DNA of 64,000 nt. Origin: Clostridiales bacterium (lineage in GTDB: Bacteria > Bacillota > Clostridia > Oscillospirales > Ruminococcaceae). The DNA is taken from contig QAMM01000007.1 in assembly GCA_003150405.1 (NCBI GenBank), forward strand, positions 62,001 through 126,000, given 5' to 3'. Below the pieces are notes generated by a model that worked only from the letters and a program-made list of their open reading frames with translations, made no database searches and was not told where the DNA came from. This document shows positions 32,470 to 41,452 of this stretch, one piece after another. A program made the position numbers and the translations under genes. Each line of letters opens with the position of its first letter. Within the stretch, counting starts at the first letter, position 1.

Positions 32470-33789
32470 ATGAAAGAATCCTCTAAAACCAACGTCAAAT
32501 ACGGCATGCTGCAAGGTATGTACTGGATGGCCCAGTGCACCATGCTCCAATTTGCCGTTATGCTCTACAACAGCCGCGGATACGACAAGTTTTCCATTGG
32601 CATTGCCTCCATGTTGCTGGCGCTCACCAACGTATTGGCCCAGCCGCTCTGGGGTGTTTTATGCGACCGCAGGCCCAAAATAAAAAAGCTGTTCATGACA
32701 GGGCTGCTCATTGCCATGGGCGCTTCGCTCATCCTGCCGTTTTCAGAAGACAGCATGGTGCTCACCGTCTTTGCCATGATGGTGATCGGCTTTATGTATC
32801 AGCCGCTGGCACAGGTTGTTGACGCATGGATCATCCGAATGAACGCAAACGGCTACCACATCAACTACGCAGTGGTACGCAGCTTTGGGTCAATGGGTTA
32901 CGCACTGACCGCCGCATTCTACGGCATATTGCTGGATACCTTTGGCATGTGGCTGATGACCCCCTCCTTTATTTTCTGCTGCCTTATCTTCTGCTTTGTC
33001 GTCCTCAAAACCAAAGAGCCTGTCGCGGTCATTGCAAAAAAGAAGTCCGAGGCCAAAGAGGGGGAGGAGAGCTTTTCCGACATTCTCAAGAAGCTGGTCC
33101 GCAACAAGCAATACCTCATCCTCATTGGCACCTTTATGCTAATGACCACTGGCATGAACGCCGGACACACCTTTATGTCGGTCAAGCTGACCGAACTTGG
33201 TGGCGGCAACCTGGAGTACGGCTTGGTCATGACCATTATGTCCGGCTGTGAAATGTGCTTTTTGTTGCTGATGTCCAAATACGGCAGCCGGTTCCGCCCT
33301 GCGGCCCTAATGGCCATTGGGTATTGCTCCATTATTGTTAAGATGCTGCTCATTGGGATAGCAAACAGCGTCCCAATGATTATGCTCGCCCATATTTTCC
33401 ATGGTCCGGCCTACGGCATCATGCTCGGGGCAGTTGTTATGTATATCCAGCAGGTGGTGGATCACCGTTCGCTCTTCACCGCGCAGACCGGTTACGGCGC
33501 CTGTATGGGACTGGGCTCTATTTTGGGCAGCTTCCTCGGCGGCGCCATTTCCAGCGCAGTCGGGGTCGACAATATGATCTTTGTTATGGTTTCTCTTCCT
33601 GTTGCAAGCTTTCTCATCATGGCGGGCAACAACCTGTTTCTGCGGCGTTATGAACGGATGCCGCTTGCTCCGGCGGGCGGAATAAACGAAAACAACAGTG
33701 TTGGGGAGACCATGTCCGTAGGTGAGCCAGCTACGAAGTTGGATATGAGAAAAGAACGGGAACCTGAAGAAATCTCACTTTGCGAGTAG
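32470..33789 (+). CDS. MFS transporter
   Basis: Protein of 439 residues with about twelve membrane segments and a long charged central loop (KKKSEAKEGEESFSDILKKL). WGVLCDRRPKIKK after helix 2 is the MFS loop 2-3 motif. The overall look is that of the MFS_1-like/LacY-related proton symporters for sugars or nucleosides. Residues 395-439 are a hydrophilic C-terminal tail. It has a separate transcript from the array (terminator at 32255) but same strand, so it is the best candidate importer of the pathway's substrate. The start ATG 32470 has only AAAGGAAC as RBS. Confidence 0.87.
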   Translation: MKESSKTNVKYGMLQGMYWMAQCTMLQFAVMLYNSRGYDKFSIGIASMLLALTNVLAQPLWGVLCDRRPKIKKLFMTGLLIAMGASLILPFSEDSMVLTVFAMMVIGFMYQPLAQVVDAWIIRMNANGYHINYAVVRSFGSMGYALTAAFYGILLDTFGMWLMTPSFIFCCLIFCFVVLKTKEPVAVIAKKKSEAKEGEESFSDILKKLVRNKQYLILIGTFMLMTTGMNAGHTFMSVKLTELGGGNLEYGLVMTIMSGCEMCFLLLMSKYGSRFRPAALMAIGYCSIIVKMLLIGIANSVPMIMLAHIFHGPAYGIMLGAVVMYIQQVVDHRSLFTAQTGYGACMGLGSILGSFLGGAISSAVGVDNMIFVMVSLPVASFLIMAGNNLFLRRYERMPLAPAGGINENNSVGETMSVGEPATKLDMRKEREPEEISLCE

Positions 33790-33846
33790 AGGTTGAGAAT
33801 TTGGGGAGCAGGATACAAATCGGTTACTCTTTTTTCAAAACGCCGA

Positions 33847-33881
33847 CAGGCGGCCGAGCATAAGCTCGGCCGCCTGTTTTG
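33847..33881 (+). terminator. Terminator after MFS gene
   Basis: CAGGCGGCCGAGC (33847-33859) ATAA GCTCGGCCGCCTG (33864-33876) TTTTG. Confidence 0.9.
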
Positions 33882-33909
33882 TGTTTGTCGAGTTGTCTCC
33901 CGTATATAG

Positions 33910-34152
33910 TTTCTCTTACCGTCCATAGCGGAAGGTGGTCTGGGTATCAGCATTCTCCCGGAGCTGATTCTTCGCCGCACCCCCTACCGCATTGTCGCCA
34001 AAGAACTAGAGTACCCGGCCTGCCGCAGTATCGGCGCTGCCATGCGGGAGCAAAAATCTTTTTCACTCGCTGTCAAGCATTTTTTGGAGTATCTCAATTT
34101 TTGGAATCCTGCTCCGCAGAGGCACGCTTTTCTCTTCCCTCTACTCCGCTGA
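33910..34152 (+). pseudogene. C-terminal remnant of a LysR-family regulator
   Basis: An open stretch of about 80 codons without a start or RBS reads AEGGLGISILPELILRRTPY, then RIVAKELEYPACRSIGAAMR and KHFLEYL. This is the end of a LysR effector-binding domain: GLGISILPE plus the ...SPAVKHFLEYL-like helix are typical. The HTH and most of the sensor domain are absent, and the frame is preceded by a TAG (33907) and by the MFS terminator. It is therefore a decayed regulator gene, possibly once controlling the MFS gene or the array. Confidence 0.75.
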
Positions 34153-34168
34153 GTCAAACACTGTACGC

Positions 34169-34198
34169 TTGAACATCCCTCCCTGAATATGGTATGAT
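34169..34198 (+). promoter_or_regulatory. Promoter for GNAT gene
   Basis: TTGAAC (34169-34174), 18-bp spacer, TGG-extended TATGAT (34193-34198). Confidence 0.6.
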
Positions 34199-34302
34199 AG
34201 GTTTAACAAGCCGCCGAAAATGAATTTGATTTTGTACCTACTGCAACCCTCTTCTCACACTTGCACCGGCGGCAGACAAAATAAAAACGAGGTGTTTTTG
34301 AA

Positions 34303-34746
34303 ATGCAGTTTCGTGATATGAAAGAAGCAGACCGCGCACAGTTTTTAACCATGTGCCGCGCCTTTTATTCCGGGGACGCCGTTGACCACGCCATTCCGGA
34401 GGATTATATGCAGGCCACCTTTGACGAAATCCTGCGCCAGGGCCCCTATTTGCGGGGAATCCTGTTTGAAATAGACGGTAAGATCGCCGGATACAGCCAG
34501 CTTTCCTTTACCTTTTCCAATGAGGTCGGGGGCTTTGTGGTGCTCATTGAGGAAATTTACGTCCTGCCCGAATTTCAGGGCAGGGGAATCGGCGGCGCTT
34601 ACTTTGACTGGCTGATGCAGGAGTACAAGGAAAAAGTCAAGCGGTTCCGGCTGGAGGTCTGTGCAGGCAATGCAGGGGCCATTCGTCTTTACCGCAAAAA
34701 AGGCTTTGAACCACTTGCTTATGAACAGATGATCCTCGACGTCTGA
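34303..34746 (+). CDS. GNAT-family N-acetyltransferase
   Basis: Protein of 147 residues. The acetyl-CoA loop is VLPEFQGRGIGGAYFDWLM (the Q/R-x-x-G-x-G/A motif reads QGRGIG), preceded by the beta-bulge strand VVLIEEIYV and followed by CAGNAGAIRLYRKKGFEPL. Small-molecule or protein amine acetylation; substrate not predictable. ATG 34303 with GAGGTG ten bases upstream. Own promoter. Confidence 0.88.
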   Translation: MQFRDMKEADRAQFLTMCRAFYSGDAVDHAIPEDYMQATFDEILRQGPYLRGILFEIDGKIAGYSQLSFTFSNEVGGFVVLIEEIYVLPEFQGRGIGGAYFDWLMQEYKEKVKRFRLEVCAGNAGAIRLYRKKGFEPLAYEQMILDV

Positions 34747-34810
34747 CCACGCATAGGACAGCCCATATCCCGCGTAGGATGAAAGAGAAATCTACGTCGG
34801 GGGATGCACT

Positions 34811-35665
34811 GTGGTGATTCGTGTTTATCTCAAACGGCTGTGCCTTGCATGGGGACTGCTGTTATGCTGTCTTGCGCTTATCGGCACTAGCCCAGCCATT
34901 GCCGCCAGCACTGCTGCTCCAGGGGTTGAGCTTCCCATTCTGATGTACCACAGCATCCTGAAAGATCCCGCTCTGACCGGCACCTATGTTCTGCCGCCGG
35001 ATCAGCTTGAAAACGACCTGCGCTACCTCAAGCAGCACGGCTATACTGCCGTTCTCATGCGGGACGTCATTGCATACGTCAACGACCCAGCCGTCACCCT
35101 GCCGGATAAGCCTGTCCTTCTCACCTTTGACGACGGCAATTACAACAACTACCTCTACGCCTATCCGCTGATGGAACAGTATGACATGAAATGCGTGCTT
35201 TCCATTGTGGGAAAGTATACCGACGAATTGGAGCCAGATGCGCATCAAAGTCCAAACTATTCGCCGCTGAGCTGGGAGCAACTCAAGGAAATGAGCGATT
35301 CCGGGCGGGTGGAAATTCAAAACCATACCTACAACCTGCATACCATCGGTACGCGGACAGGAGCGCGTATCTGCACCGGGGAAACGGTGGAACAGTACCG
35401 CGAAGTTCTCCAAAACGATGTTGGGCGGCTTCAGGAGCTCATTGGCACCCATGTGGGGGTTGTACCGAACACCTTTGCCTACCCGTTCGGCAAGTATTCC
35501 GAGGAATCGGAGCCCATTCTGCGTGAGATGGGGTTCCAGGCAAGCCTTTCCTGTGCAGAGGGGTTAAACTATATTCAAAAAGGCTGCTCGCTTTCCCTCC
35601 TCAAACGGTTTAACCGTGCGCCGGGAGAAACCAGCGAACAGTTTTTTGCAAGGATTTTATCATAA
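34811..35665 (+). CDS. Secreted polysaccharide deacetylase (NodB family)
   Basis: Protein of 284 residues with an N-terminal signal sequence (basic RVYLKRL then a hydrophobic stretch ending TSPAIAA). The NodB-type fold is seen in ELPILMYHSI, the LLTFDDGNYNNYLY motif (catalytic base and metal Asp), VEIQNHTYNLH (metal His region) and NTFAYPFGKYSEE. Such enzymes remove acetyl or formyl groups from peptidoglycan or other glycans outside the cell. Start is GTG 34811 with GGGGG seven nt before. The Maf gene begins 13 bp after its stop, so they are probably co-transcribed. Confidence 0.87.
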   Translation: MVIRVYLKRLCLAWGLLLCCLALIGTSPAIAASTAAPGVELPILMYHSILKDPALTGTYVLPPDQLENDLRYLKQHGYTAVLMRDVIAYVNDPAVTLPDKPVLLTFDDGNYNNYLYAYPLMEQYDMKCVLSIVGKYTDELEPDAHQSPNYSPLSWEQLKEMSDSGRVEIQNHTYNLHTIGTRTGARICTGETVEQYREVLQNDVGRLQELIGTHVGVVPNTFAYPFGKYSEESEPILREMGFQASLSCAEGLNYIQKGCSLSLLKRFNRAPGETSEQFFARILS

Positions 35666-35678
35666 AGGAAGTTGCATT

Positions 35679-36254
35679 ATGCTTATTTTAGCCTCCGGCT
35701 CGCCGCGGCGCCGGGAAATTCTGACCATGCTGGGCTACTCCTATGAGGTCTGCCCCGCCAACACCGATGAAACACTGGAACTGGATATCCCACCGGATGT
35801 CGCTGTGGCCGTCCTCGCCAAACGCAAGGCGCTGGCCGTGGCGGCACAGCGCCCGGGAGACACCGTGCTCGGCTCGGATACGCTGGTTTACTGCGGCGGA
35901 ACGGTGCTTGGCAAACCCGCCGGCCCGGAGGAGGCAAAAGCGATGCTCCGCCTGCTCTCCGGAAAGATCCACCAGGTCTATACCGGCGTCGCTGTGGTAC
36001 AGGGGAACCGGGAAGAGGTTCAGGTCACCATTTCGGACGTGAAATTTCTGCCTCTCACTGAACAGGAAATCGAGCGCTACGTTGCAACCGGCGAGCCGCT
36101 GGACAAGGCCGGCGCCTATGCCGTACAGGGACGGGGAAGCGCCTTGATTGAGTCCATCTGCGGGGATTTCTTTGCCATCATGGGGCTGCCGTCCGCCAGT
36201 GTGGTCCGTACCCTGCGGGCGTTTGGTGTGGAACCAGACGAAAGCCTGTTTTAA
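35679..36254 (+). CDS. maf: Maf-family nucleotide pyrophosphatase
   Basis: Protein of 191 residues. MLILASGSPRRREIL is the family signature at the N-terminus, followed by VLGSDTLVYCGGTVLGKP (catalytic Asp region), GEPLDKAGAYAVQGRG and GLPSASVVRTL. Maf proteins hydrolyse non-canonical or house-cleaning NTPs (dTTP/UTP-type) to monophosphates. ATG 35679 with AAAGGAAG; the longer frame overlaps the upstream gene. Length matches family. Confidence 0.93.
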   Translation: MLILASGSPRRREILTMLGYSYEVCPANTDETLELDIPPDVAVAVLAKRKALAVAAQRPGDTVLGSDTLVYCGGTVLGKPAGPEEAKAMLRLLSGKIHQVYTGVAVVQGNREEVQVTISDVKFLPLTEQEIERYVATGEPLDKAGAYAVQGRGSALIESICGDFFAIMGLPSASVVRTLRAFGVEPDESLF

Positions 36255-36325
36255 ACGGTTTTTTAAATGAACCTTGTCGTACACCGCTTATCCTGTTGAT
36301 AAATGTACCGACAATTTTTCTGTAC

Positions 36326-36360
36326 TACAATACGTTTTTTATTTGCTTACAATACATTTT
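36326..36360. repeat. Short direct repeat upstream of radical SAM gene
   Basis: TACAATACGTTTT (36326-36338) and TACAATACATTTT (36348-36360), 22 bp apart (two helical turns), in an AT-rich region before the radical SAM gene. A regulator site is possible. Confidence 0.35.
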
Positions 36361-36451
36361 GTATTTTTTGTTTCGGTTTCTTCACGGTGTAGCCACTACT
36401 TTATAAGTATATTTTTATATTTATTATACCATTTGTATTAGAGATGAGAAC

Positions 36452-37378
36452 TTGATCTGTGATTGTTGCCCCCGGCACTGCCATGCCGAACGGAATGAAA
36501 CCAGCGGCCATGGTTACTGCGGACAAGGCGTCCTTCCCAAAATAGCGCGGGCCGGGCTGCACCACTGGGAAGAGCCCTGCATCAGCGGGGAGCGCGGTTC
36601 AGGCGCTGTCTTTTTTACCGGCTGTACCCTGGGCTGCGTTTACTGCCAGAACGACGCCATCAGCCACCATGGACAGGGCAAGGTTATTTCCGAGGAACGC
36701 CTCATCTCCATTTTTGAAGAGCTGGTGGAACAAGGGGCGAACAACATCAACCTGGTGAGTCCTACCCCTTATGTGGACGTCCTGGAACGGGTCCTGCGGC
36801 GCGCCAAGCCTCCCGTACCCGTTGTTTACAACACCAGCGGGTATGAAACGCCGGAAACGCTGCGCCGGCTGGAGGGGCTGGTTGATATCTACCTCCCGGA
36901 CCTTAAATACTGTTCGCCGGAGCTGTCCCAGCGTTATTCCGGCGCGGCCAATTATTTTGAGATTGCCTCCCGCGCTGTTTTGGAAATGTGCCGTCAAACC
37001 GGCCTGCCGCAGTTCGATGCGAACGGCCTGCTGCGTTCCGGTACGCTGGTGCGGCACCTCATCCTGCCGGGGCAGGCGGAGGAAAGCAAACGGGTACTTC
37101 ACTGGATCCGGGACAACCTCCCCAAAGGCACCCCCGTCAGCGTTATGGCACAGTATCTGCCCTGCGGGAAAGCCGCAGATTACCCGGAAATCAACCGCCG
37201 GATTGCCAAAAGTGAATACAACGCCGTGCTGGACGAGCTCTTCGCGCTGGATCTGGACGGCTATGTTCAGGAGCGTTCCTCGGCTAAAAAGGATTATATC
37301 CCGCCCTTTGACCTGAGCGGTGTTGAGCAGGCGGAAACGCCCCGCCCTTCATCTTTCAGAGCCGGCGCGGAACAGTAA
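36452..37378 (+). CDS. Radical SAM protein, PflA-like
   Basis: Protein of 308 residues. The radical SAM cluster motif is FTGCTLGCVYCQN (CxxxCxxC), preceded by an N-terminal Cys group CDCCPRHC with a following GYCGQG that may bind a second Fe-S cluster. The rest shows SAM-binding strand patterns (INLVSPTPYVDVLERVL, VYNTSGYETPETL). Homologues annotated as pyruvate-formate-lyase-activating-like proteins have uncertain targets; no glycyl-radical enzyme is nearby. The start is TTG 36452 with GAGATGAGAA upstream; weak but it keeps the Cys group. Confidence 0.85.
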   Translation: MICDCCPRHCHAERNETSGHGYCGQGVLPKIARAGLHHWEEPCISGERGSGAVFFTGCTLGCVYCQNDAISHHGQGKVISEERLISIFEELVEQGANNINLVSPTPYVDVLERVLRRAKPPVPVVYNTSGYETPETLRRLEGLVDIYLPDLKYCSPELSQRYSGAANYFEIASRAVLEMCRQTGLPQFDANGLLRSGTLVRHLILPGQAEESKRVLHWIRDNLPKGTPVSVMAQYLPCGKAADYPEINRRIAKSEYNAVLDELFALDLDGYVQERSSAKKDYIPPFDLSGVEQAETPRPSSFRAGAEQ

Positions 37379-37429
37379 ACACGTTTCGGGGCGTTCGGGT
37401 TCCACAATTCGCCAGACGGCTAGAATAAG

Positions 37430-37465
37430 AAAAAGCCGCACACCGGGTTCATCGCTGTGTGCGGC
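37430..37465 (-). terminator. Hairpin with minus-strand terminator shape
   Basis: GCCGCACAC (37435-37443) pairs with GTGTGCGGC (37457-37465); the T-run is on the minus strand side. No minus-strand gene precedes it, so its purpose is unclear. Confidence 0.45.
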
Positions 37466-37615
37466 AAAATATACGGGCAACACCCGCAAAAGCATCTCGT
37501 GGACTCAATCAGAAGGAAAAAAACTTGGCTCTACAGCCATTGTATCACGGGTATCCCAATGCCCGCTGATAGCTGAAATGTTAACATTGTAACTTATTAT
37601 GCGAGGAGGAAAACA

Positions 37616-37786
37616 ATGGGACCGTTTGAATACATCGTGCAGAAAATTGACGGCGACTACGCCCAGCTTGTGCGGGTGGATGCACCCGATGAAGAGCCCA
37701 ACCCGGTGGCGATGGCCCTTCTTCCCTTTGGGGTGGACGAGGGAATGCACCTGCGCTGGGAAAATTTTGAGTACACCATCCTTTAA
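37616..37786 (+). CDS. Small DUF3006-like protein
   Basis: Protein of 56 residues starting ATG 37616 six bases after AGGAGG. It reads MGPFEYIVQKIDGDYAQLVR, a charged middle, then ALLPFGVDEGMHLRWENFEY. The sequence Y-x-V-x-x-I-x-G-D-x-A followed by LP-x-G-V-x-E-G matches the pattern of DUF3006, small beta-barrel proteins of unknown role in Firmicutes. It is convergent with tex and shares the terminator at 37822-37868. The larger overlapping frame (37599-37811) is out of phase and not real. Confidence 0.65.
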   Translation: MGPFEYIVQKIDGDYAQLVRVDAPDEEPNPVAMALLPFGVDEGMHLRWENFEYTIL

Positions 37787-37821
37787 GTATTGGTTGATCG
37801 GGTTGTACTAAAATTCACCGC

Positions 37822-37868
37822 ATAAAACAGCAAACCGCGCCTGAAAGAGGCGCGGTTTGCTGTTTTAT
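37822..37868. terminator. Perfect 20-bp bidirectional terminator
   Basis: Arms 37822-37841 and 37849-37868 (AAACAGCAAACCGCGCC core) around a 7-nt loop; the tex stop codon is inside the right arm. Confidence 0.92.
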
Positions 37869-40024
37869 GCTTTCGATTCTGTTTTCATCGAAAGGGAAAT
37901 CCGTTTTTTCTTCAGATCAACGCCAATTACCCGTACCGATACCACGTCACCCACCTTGACCACCTCGGACGGATGCCGGATAAACCGGTCCGCCATTTCG
38001 GAGATATGCACCAGCCCGTCCAGATGGACTCCAATATCCACAAAGGCGCCAAAATCAATGACGTTGCGGACGGTTCCATCCAGCACCATTCCCTCCTTCA
38101 GGTCCTCAATGCCCATCACGTCGGTGCGCAGCAGCGGCTTCGGCAGCTCGTCGCGCGGGTCGCGGCCCGGCTTCATCAATTCGGCGATGATGTCGTTCAG
38201 GGTTGGCAAACCAATGCCAAGCTGCTCGCTCAGCAAAGAAAGCCCCGTCTGTTCCGCGCGTTCCCGCAGGCTGGAGAGCGCTCCGGAACGGATCTCCTCC
38301 GGCTGAAACCCGGTGAGCTCCAACAAGTGCTTTGCAGCGGCATAGCTTTCCGGGTGAACCGCCGTGTGGTCGAGCAGTTCTTCCGACTCCGGCACCCGCA
38401 GAAAGCCCGCGCACTGTTCAAACGCCTTTGCGCCGAGCTTCGGCACCTTAAGCAGCGCCTTGCGGGAGGGAAACGCGCCGTTTTCCTCTCGGTATTTGAC
38501 AATGTTCTTGGCAACGGTTTTGTTAATACCCGCCACGTAGGAGAGCAAAGACTCGCTCGCGGTGTTTAAATCCGCGCCGACCGAATTGACACAGTCCTCT
38601 ACCACACCGCCCAGCGCCTCGCCTAACCGGTTCTGCGGCATATCGTGCTGGTACTGTCCCACGCCGATGGCCTTGGGATCAATTTTCACCAGTTCGGCCA
38701 GCGGATCCTGCAAACGGCGGGCAATCGAAACTGCACTGCGGAGTGAAACATCGTAATCCGGGAACTCCTCCGCGCCCAGCTTGGACGCCGAATAAACCGA
38801 AGCACCCGCCTCGCTCACCACCATATAGGCGGTGGAGCCCCCCAACACTTTTAACGTATCCGCCACAAAAATTTCAGACTCGCGGGACGCGGTTCCATTG
38901 CCGATGGCAATACAGGAGACGCCGTATTTCTGAATCAGCCCCAGCAGGGTCTTACGCGCTTCCTCCACCTTTTTCTGCGGCGGAGTGGGATAAATGACGG
39001 TAGTTGTCAGCACCCGCCCGGTTTCATCCACCACGGCGAGCTTGCAGCCGGTGCGGTAAGCCGGGTCAAAGCCCAGCGTGACGGCACCCTTGACGGGCGG
39101 CTGCATCAAAAGCTGCTTTAAGTTGACCGCAAACACCTTAATGGCACTTTCATCCGCGGCATCGGTCAGGCCCGCCCGCAGCTCCCGTTCCAGCGACGGG
39201 AAGATCAGGCGGGAAAACGCATCGTCACAGGCGGACTTCACCGCCTCGGTGCAGGCGCAGACCGGCGGACGCACCACCTCACGCCGGATGATCTCCAGGC
39301 AGCGCGTTTCGTCGCACTGCACCGAAACCTTTAAAAACCCCTCCCGTTCACCGCGGTCAACCGCCAATACCCGGTGCCCCGCAATGCGGGCAACCGGTTC
39401 GGTATAATCGTAATACATGGCGTAAACCGAGTCCTCCTCGGTTTTGCCTTCGGTGTGCAGTGCGGCGGTGCGGGTGAGAAAACCGCGCAGTTTGGCGCGG
39501 ATGGCCGCGCTGTCTGAAATCTGCTCTGCAAGGATATCCAGCGCGCCCGCAAGCGCGTCCTCCGCCGTTTCCACCCCTTTTTCCGAATCAATATACCCTT
39601 CGGCAAGCACAAGCGGCTCGGGCAGGGAATTGTCCTGCGAAAGGATTTGCTCCGCGAGCGGTTCCAGCCCCTTTTCCCGCGCGACCGAAGCACGGGTGCG
39701 GCGTTTCTGTTTGTACGGGCGGTAAAGATCCTCCACCTCAGAGAGGATTTTCGCCGCCGCAAGCGCCTCCTCCAGCTCCGGGGTGAGCTTTCCCTGTTCC
39801 TCAATGGCGGAGCGCACCTCCTCCTTGCGCTTTTCAAGGCCGCGCAGATAAGCAAGGCGTTCGCTCAGCTCACGGAGCACCTGGTCATCCAGCGAACCGG
39901 TCATTTCCTTGCGGTACCGGGCAATAAAGGGAATGGTATTACCATCGTCTATAAGCTTGACGGCGTTCTCCACCTGTCCTGGGCGGAGATGAAACTCTTC
40001 GGTCAGTTGTGCGAGCAAATCCAT
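37865..40024 (-). CDS. tex: Tex-family transcription accessory/RNA-binding protein
   Basis: Protein of 719 residues, normal for Tex. The N-terminal helical part has IPFIARYRKEMTGSLDDQVL; a YqgF/RNase-H-like domain is in the middle (LGFDPAYRTGCKLAVVDETG); helix-hairpin-helix region VNSVGADLNTASESLLSYVAGIN and NGAFPSRKALLKVPKLG; the C-terminal S1 domain is GMVLDGTVRNVIDFGAFVDI...LVHISEMADRF. Tex binds nucleic acids and affects transcription and translation. Start ATG 40024 has AGGAAAGG; the longer frame to 40195 is mostly leader. Promoter at 40202-40230. Confidence 0.94.
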   Translation of the reverse strand: MDLLAQLTEEFHLRPGQVENAVKLIDDGNTIPFIARYRKEMTGSLDDQVLRELSERLAYLRGLEKRKEEVRSAIEEQGKLTPELEEALAAAKILSEVEDLYRPYKQKRRTRASVAREKGLEPLAEQILSQDNSLPEPLVLAEGYIDSEKGVETAEDALAGALDILAEQISDSAAIRAKLRGFLTRTAALHTEGKTEEDSVYAMYYDYTEPVARIAGHRVLAVDRGEREGFLKVSVQCDETRCLEIIRREVVRPPVCACTEAVKSACDDAFSRLIFPSLERELRAGLTDAADESAIKVFAVNLKQLLMQPPVKGAVTLGFDPAYRTGCKLAVVDETGRVLTTTVIYPTPPQKKVEEARKTLLGLIQKYGVSCIAIGNGTASRESEIFVADTLKVLGGSTAYMVVSEAGASVYSASKLGAEEFPDYDVSLRSAVSIARRLQDPLAELVKIDPKAIGVGQYQHDMPQNRLGEALGGVVEDCVNSVGADLNTASESLLSYVAGINKTVAKNIVKYREENGAFPSRKALLKVPKLGAKAFEQCAGFLRVPESEELLDHTAVHPESYAAAKHLLELTGFQPEEIRSGALSSLRERAEQTGLSLLSEQLGIGLPTLNDIIAELMKPGRDPRDELPKPLLRTDVMGIEDLKEGMVLDGTVRNVIDFGAFVDIGVHLDGLVHISEMADRFIRHPSEVVKVGDVVSVRVIGVDLKKKRISLSMKTESKA

Positions 40025-40201
40025 ATAGAGATTTTCCTTTCCTGTCAAAAATAGGGCCCTCAAAACATTTGGGCAGAGAGCCTTTTTGTCAAAACAGCCT
40101 TTATCCGCCACCAGCGGCAAGTACCGGAATACGGAGCGCCCAAACCGTTCAAGCAGTGGAGCACCAGAGGGTGGGCAGCCGCTTTTGGCGGGCATACAGA
40201 T

Positions 40202-40230
40202 ATTGTACCCTTTACTTTTCTCCCGTTCAA
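40202..40230 (-). promoter_or_regulatory. Promoter for tex
   Basis: Minus strand TTGAAC (40225-40230), 17-bp spacer, TACAAT (40202-40207). It implies a leader of about 170 nt before the tex start. Confidence 0.65.
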
Positions 40231-40245
40231 CGAGAGCAGGAGCCG

Positions 40246-40842
40246 TTATTCGGAAACAGCGGCCTGCCCAAGCTGGAACCGCAGTTCCAGCTCCAACTCA
40301 TGATTATCATAAATCACACGAATATCATCAAACCGTTGTTCCAGCGGCGTCGGCTGGGTTTGGGACAGCTCGTCAAAAGTTTTGGGGTGTTCCCCGTAAG
40401 CGTGGCGCCACCGGTGGTCGGCCAGCGACCAGTAATAGCCTGTTCCCTGCAGTATGCCGAAGTGCATTAGCCCATCGGAAAGAACGCAGCTTCCCCCCGT
40501 AACACTGCGCACCGCAATTTCCCGCAGACAGGCCGCAATATCGCCTATCAGACCCGGCAAGGTGGATTCCGCCGCAGACGAAAGCTGGGAGGGCAGAAAA
40601 AAGTCAAACCGCGTGGCAAACGTTACTGCCACCGCATTGCCCTCCGCCGCAACGGTGCAGCTTCCGCCAAACGCGTCATAAAACAGCCTCAGCGCGCCAA
40701 CCGCCGCTTCCAACGGCTTCATCCATTCGGAAAGGCGGACTGCATCGGTTTGCCCAACTGCCGCAGCTTCTAAAGTGCGGCGGAGCTTTTTGAAAAAGAC
40801 GGGAATATTGTCAAACAAAAACATTTCATTAATATGGGGCAT
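40246..40842 (-). CDS. Hypothetical protein of 198 residues
   Basis: Not recognised. It begins MPHINEMFLFDNIPVFFKKL, has a helical N-terminal half and a mixed beta/alpha C-terminal half with RFDDIRVIYDNHELELELRF near the end. No signal peptide, membrane span or catalytic motif is clear. ATG 40842 has AAGGGAGG six to seven bases upstream, a strong RBS, and codon usage is like its neighbours, so it is a real gene. It stops 16 bp before the tex promoter. Confidence 0.7.
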   Translation of the reverse strand: MPHINEMFLFDNIPVFFKKLRRTLEAAAVGQTDAVRLSEWMKPLEAAVGALRLFYDAFGGSCTVAAEGNAVAVTFATRFDFFLPSQLSSAAESTLPGLIGDIAACLREIAVRSVTGGSCVLSDGLMHFGILQGTGYYWSLADHRWRHAYGEHPKTFDELSQTQPTPLEQRFDDIRVIYDNHELELELRFQLGQAAVSE

Positions 40843-41002
40843 AAAAACCTCCCTTAGCCGTTTCAATACGCAATTTTATCTGTGCGGCCGTTTTTAAAAC
40901 CTTCAAAAATTCAGCCGGGACTATCCTCTGCTGCCAGCATAACAGGTTCTCCCGAGGGAACAAAGCCGGCAAAACCGGAACCATGATTTTTTTATGATGC
41001 CG

Positions 41003-41047
41003 TGAACAGCGCATAAGCCCCCGCAGCAAAACCGCGCATTGCCGCGG
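41003..41047 (-). repeat. 45-nt intergenic repeat, copy A
   Basis: Begins TGAACAGCGCAT and ends TTGCCGCGG (plus strand). It matches 48314-48358 at 36 of 45 positions without gaps. The strand is assigned from the minus-oriented extended -10 at 41300-41308. Confidence 0.65.
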
Positions 41048-41285
41048 TATTTCATGCTGCCGTATTCTCAAAGCCAGACGATTGAAGCATTCACGTCTCG
41101 CAGGATAACCACGCCATTCCCCGTGCTTCGCTTCGTATGAACTGCAAATTGCAAACTGGGGCCCGGCCATGAGATTATTACAAAATATTCAGGCCGCAGA
41201 CCGGCACCTGAAACGAAAAACGGCTCCTGTTTTTCGTAAGTGTGATATAACGTCCGCTTACCCCCAGAGCTCTGTTCGGGCGGTA

Positions 41286-41310
41286 TATGGTATAAAGTTA
41301 TTATACCATA
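41286..41310. promoter_or_regulatory. Perfect dyad with embedded minus-strand -10
   Basis: TATGGTATAA (41286-41295) AGTTA TTATACCATA (41301-41310). On the minus strand TGG-extended TATAAT (41300-41305) lies inside the dyad, so a bound regulator would block it. Confidence 0.55.
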
Positions 41311-41452
41311 TTTTGTACCGCTTTACAGCCTTAGCACGGCAAAAATCAATTTGTGCAATTTGGGCTGTATAATTTGTCTAAGATGAGCATTGTTTTCGTT
41401 GCCGCCATCTTGTTATAATAAAAATGATTACAAATATGGAGGTGGCCGCGTT

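Larger units (their letters stand above)
40843..41452. other. Intergenic stretch with repeat copy A and an operator-like dyad
   Basis: About 600 bp. Contains one copy of a 45-nt repeat (41003-41047), a perfect dyad at 41286-41310, and promoter boxes for the GNAT gene (TATAAT at 41414-41419). The minus-strand frame 40829-41170 has no RBS or family pattern. Confidence 0.5.

Noticed and set aside
37430..37465. Terminator of an unseen minus-strand RNA
   Set aside because: No promoter or conserved RNA was found to its right on the minus strand; recorded only as a hairpin.
40829..41170. Minus-strand frame overlapping repeat copy A as a protein gene
   Set aside because: No RBS, Cys/Arg-rich translation, and repeat copy B is read in an unrelated frame context.
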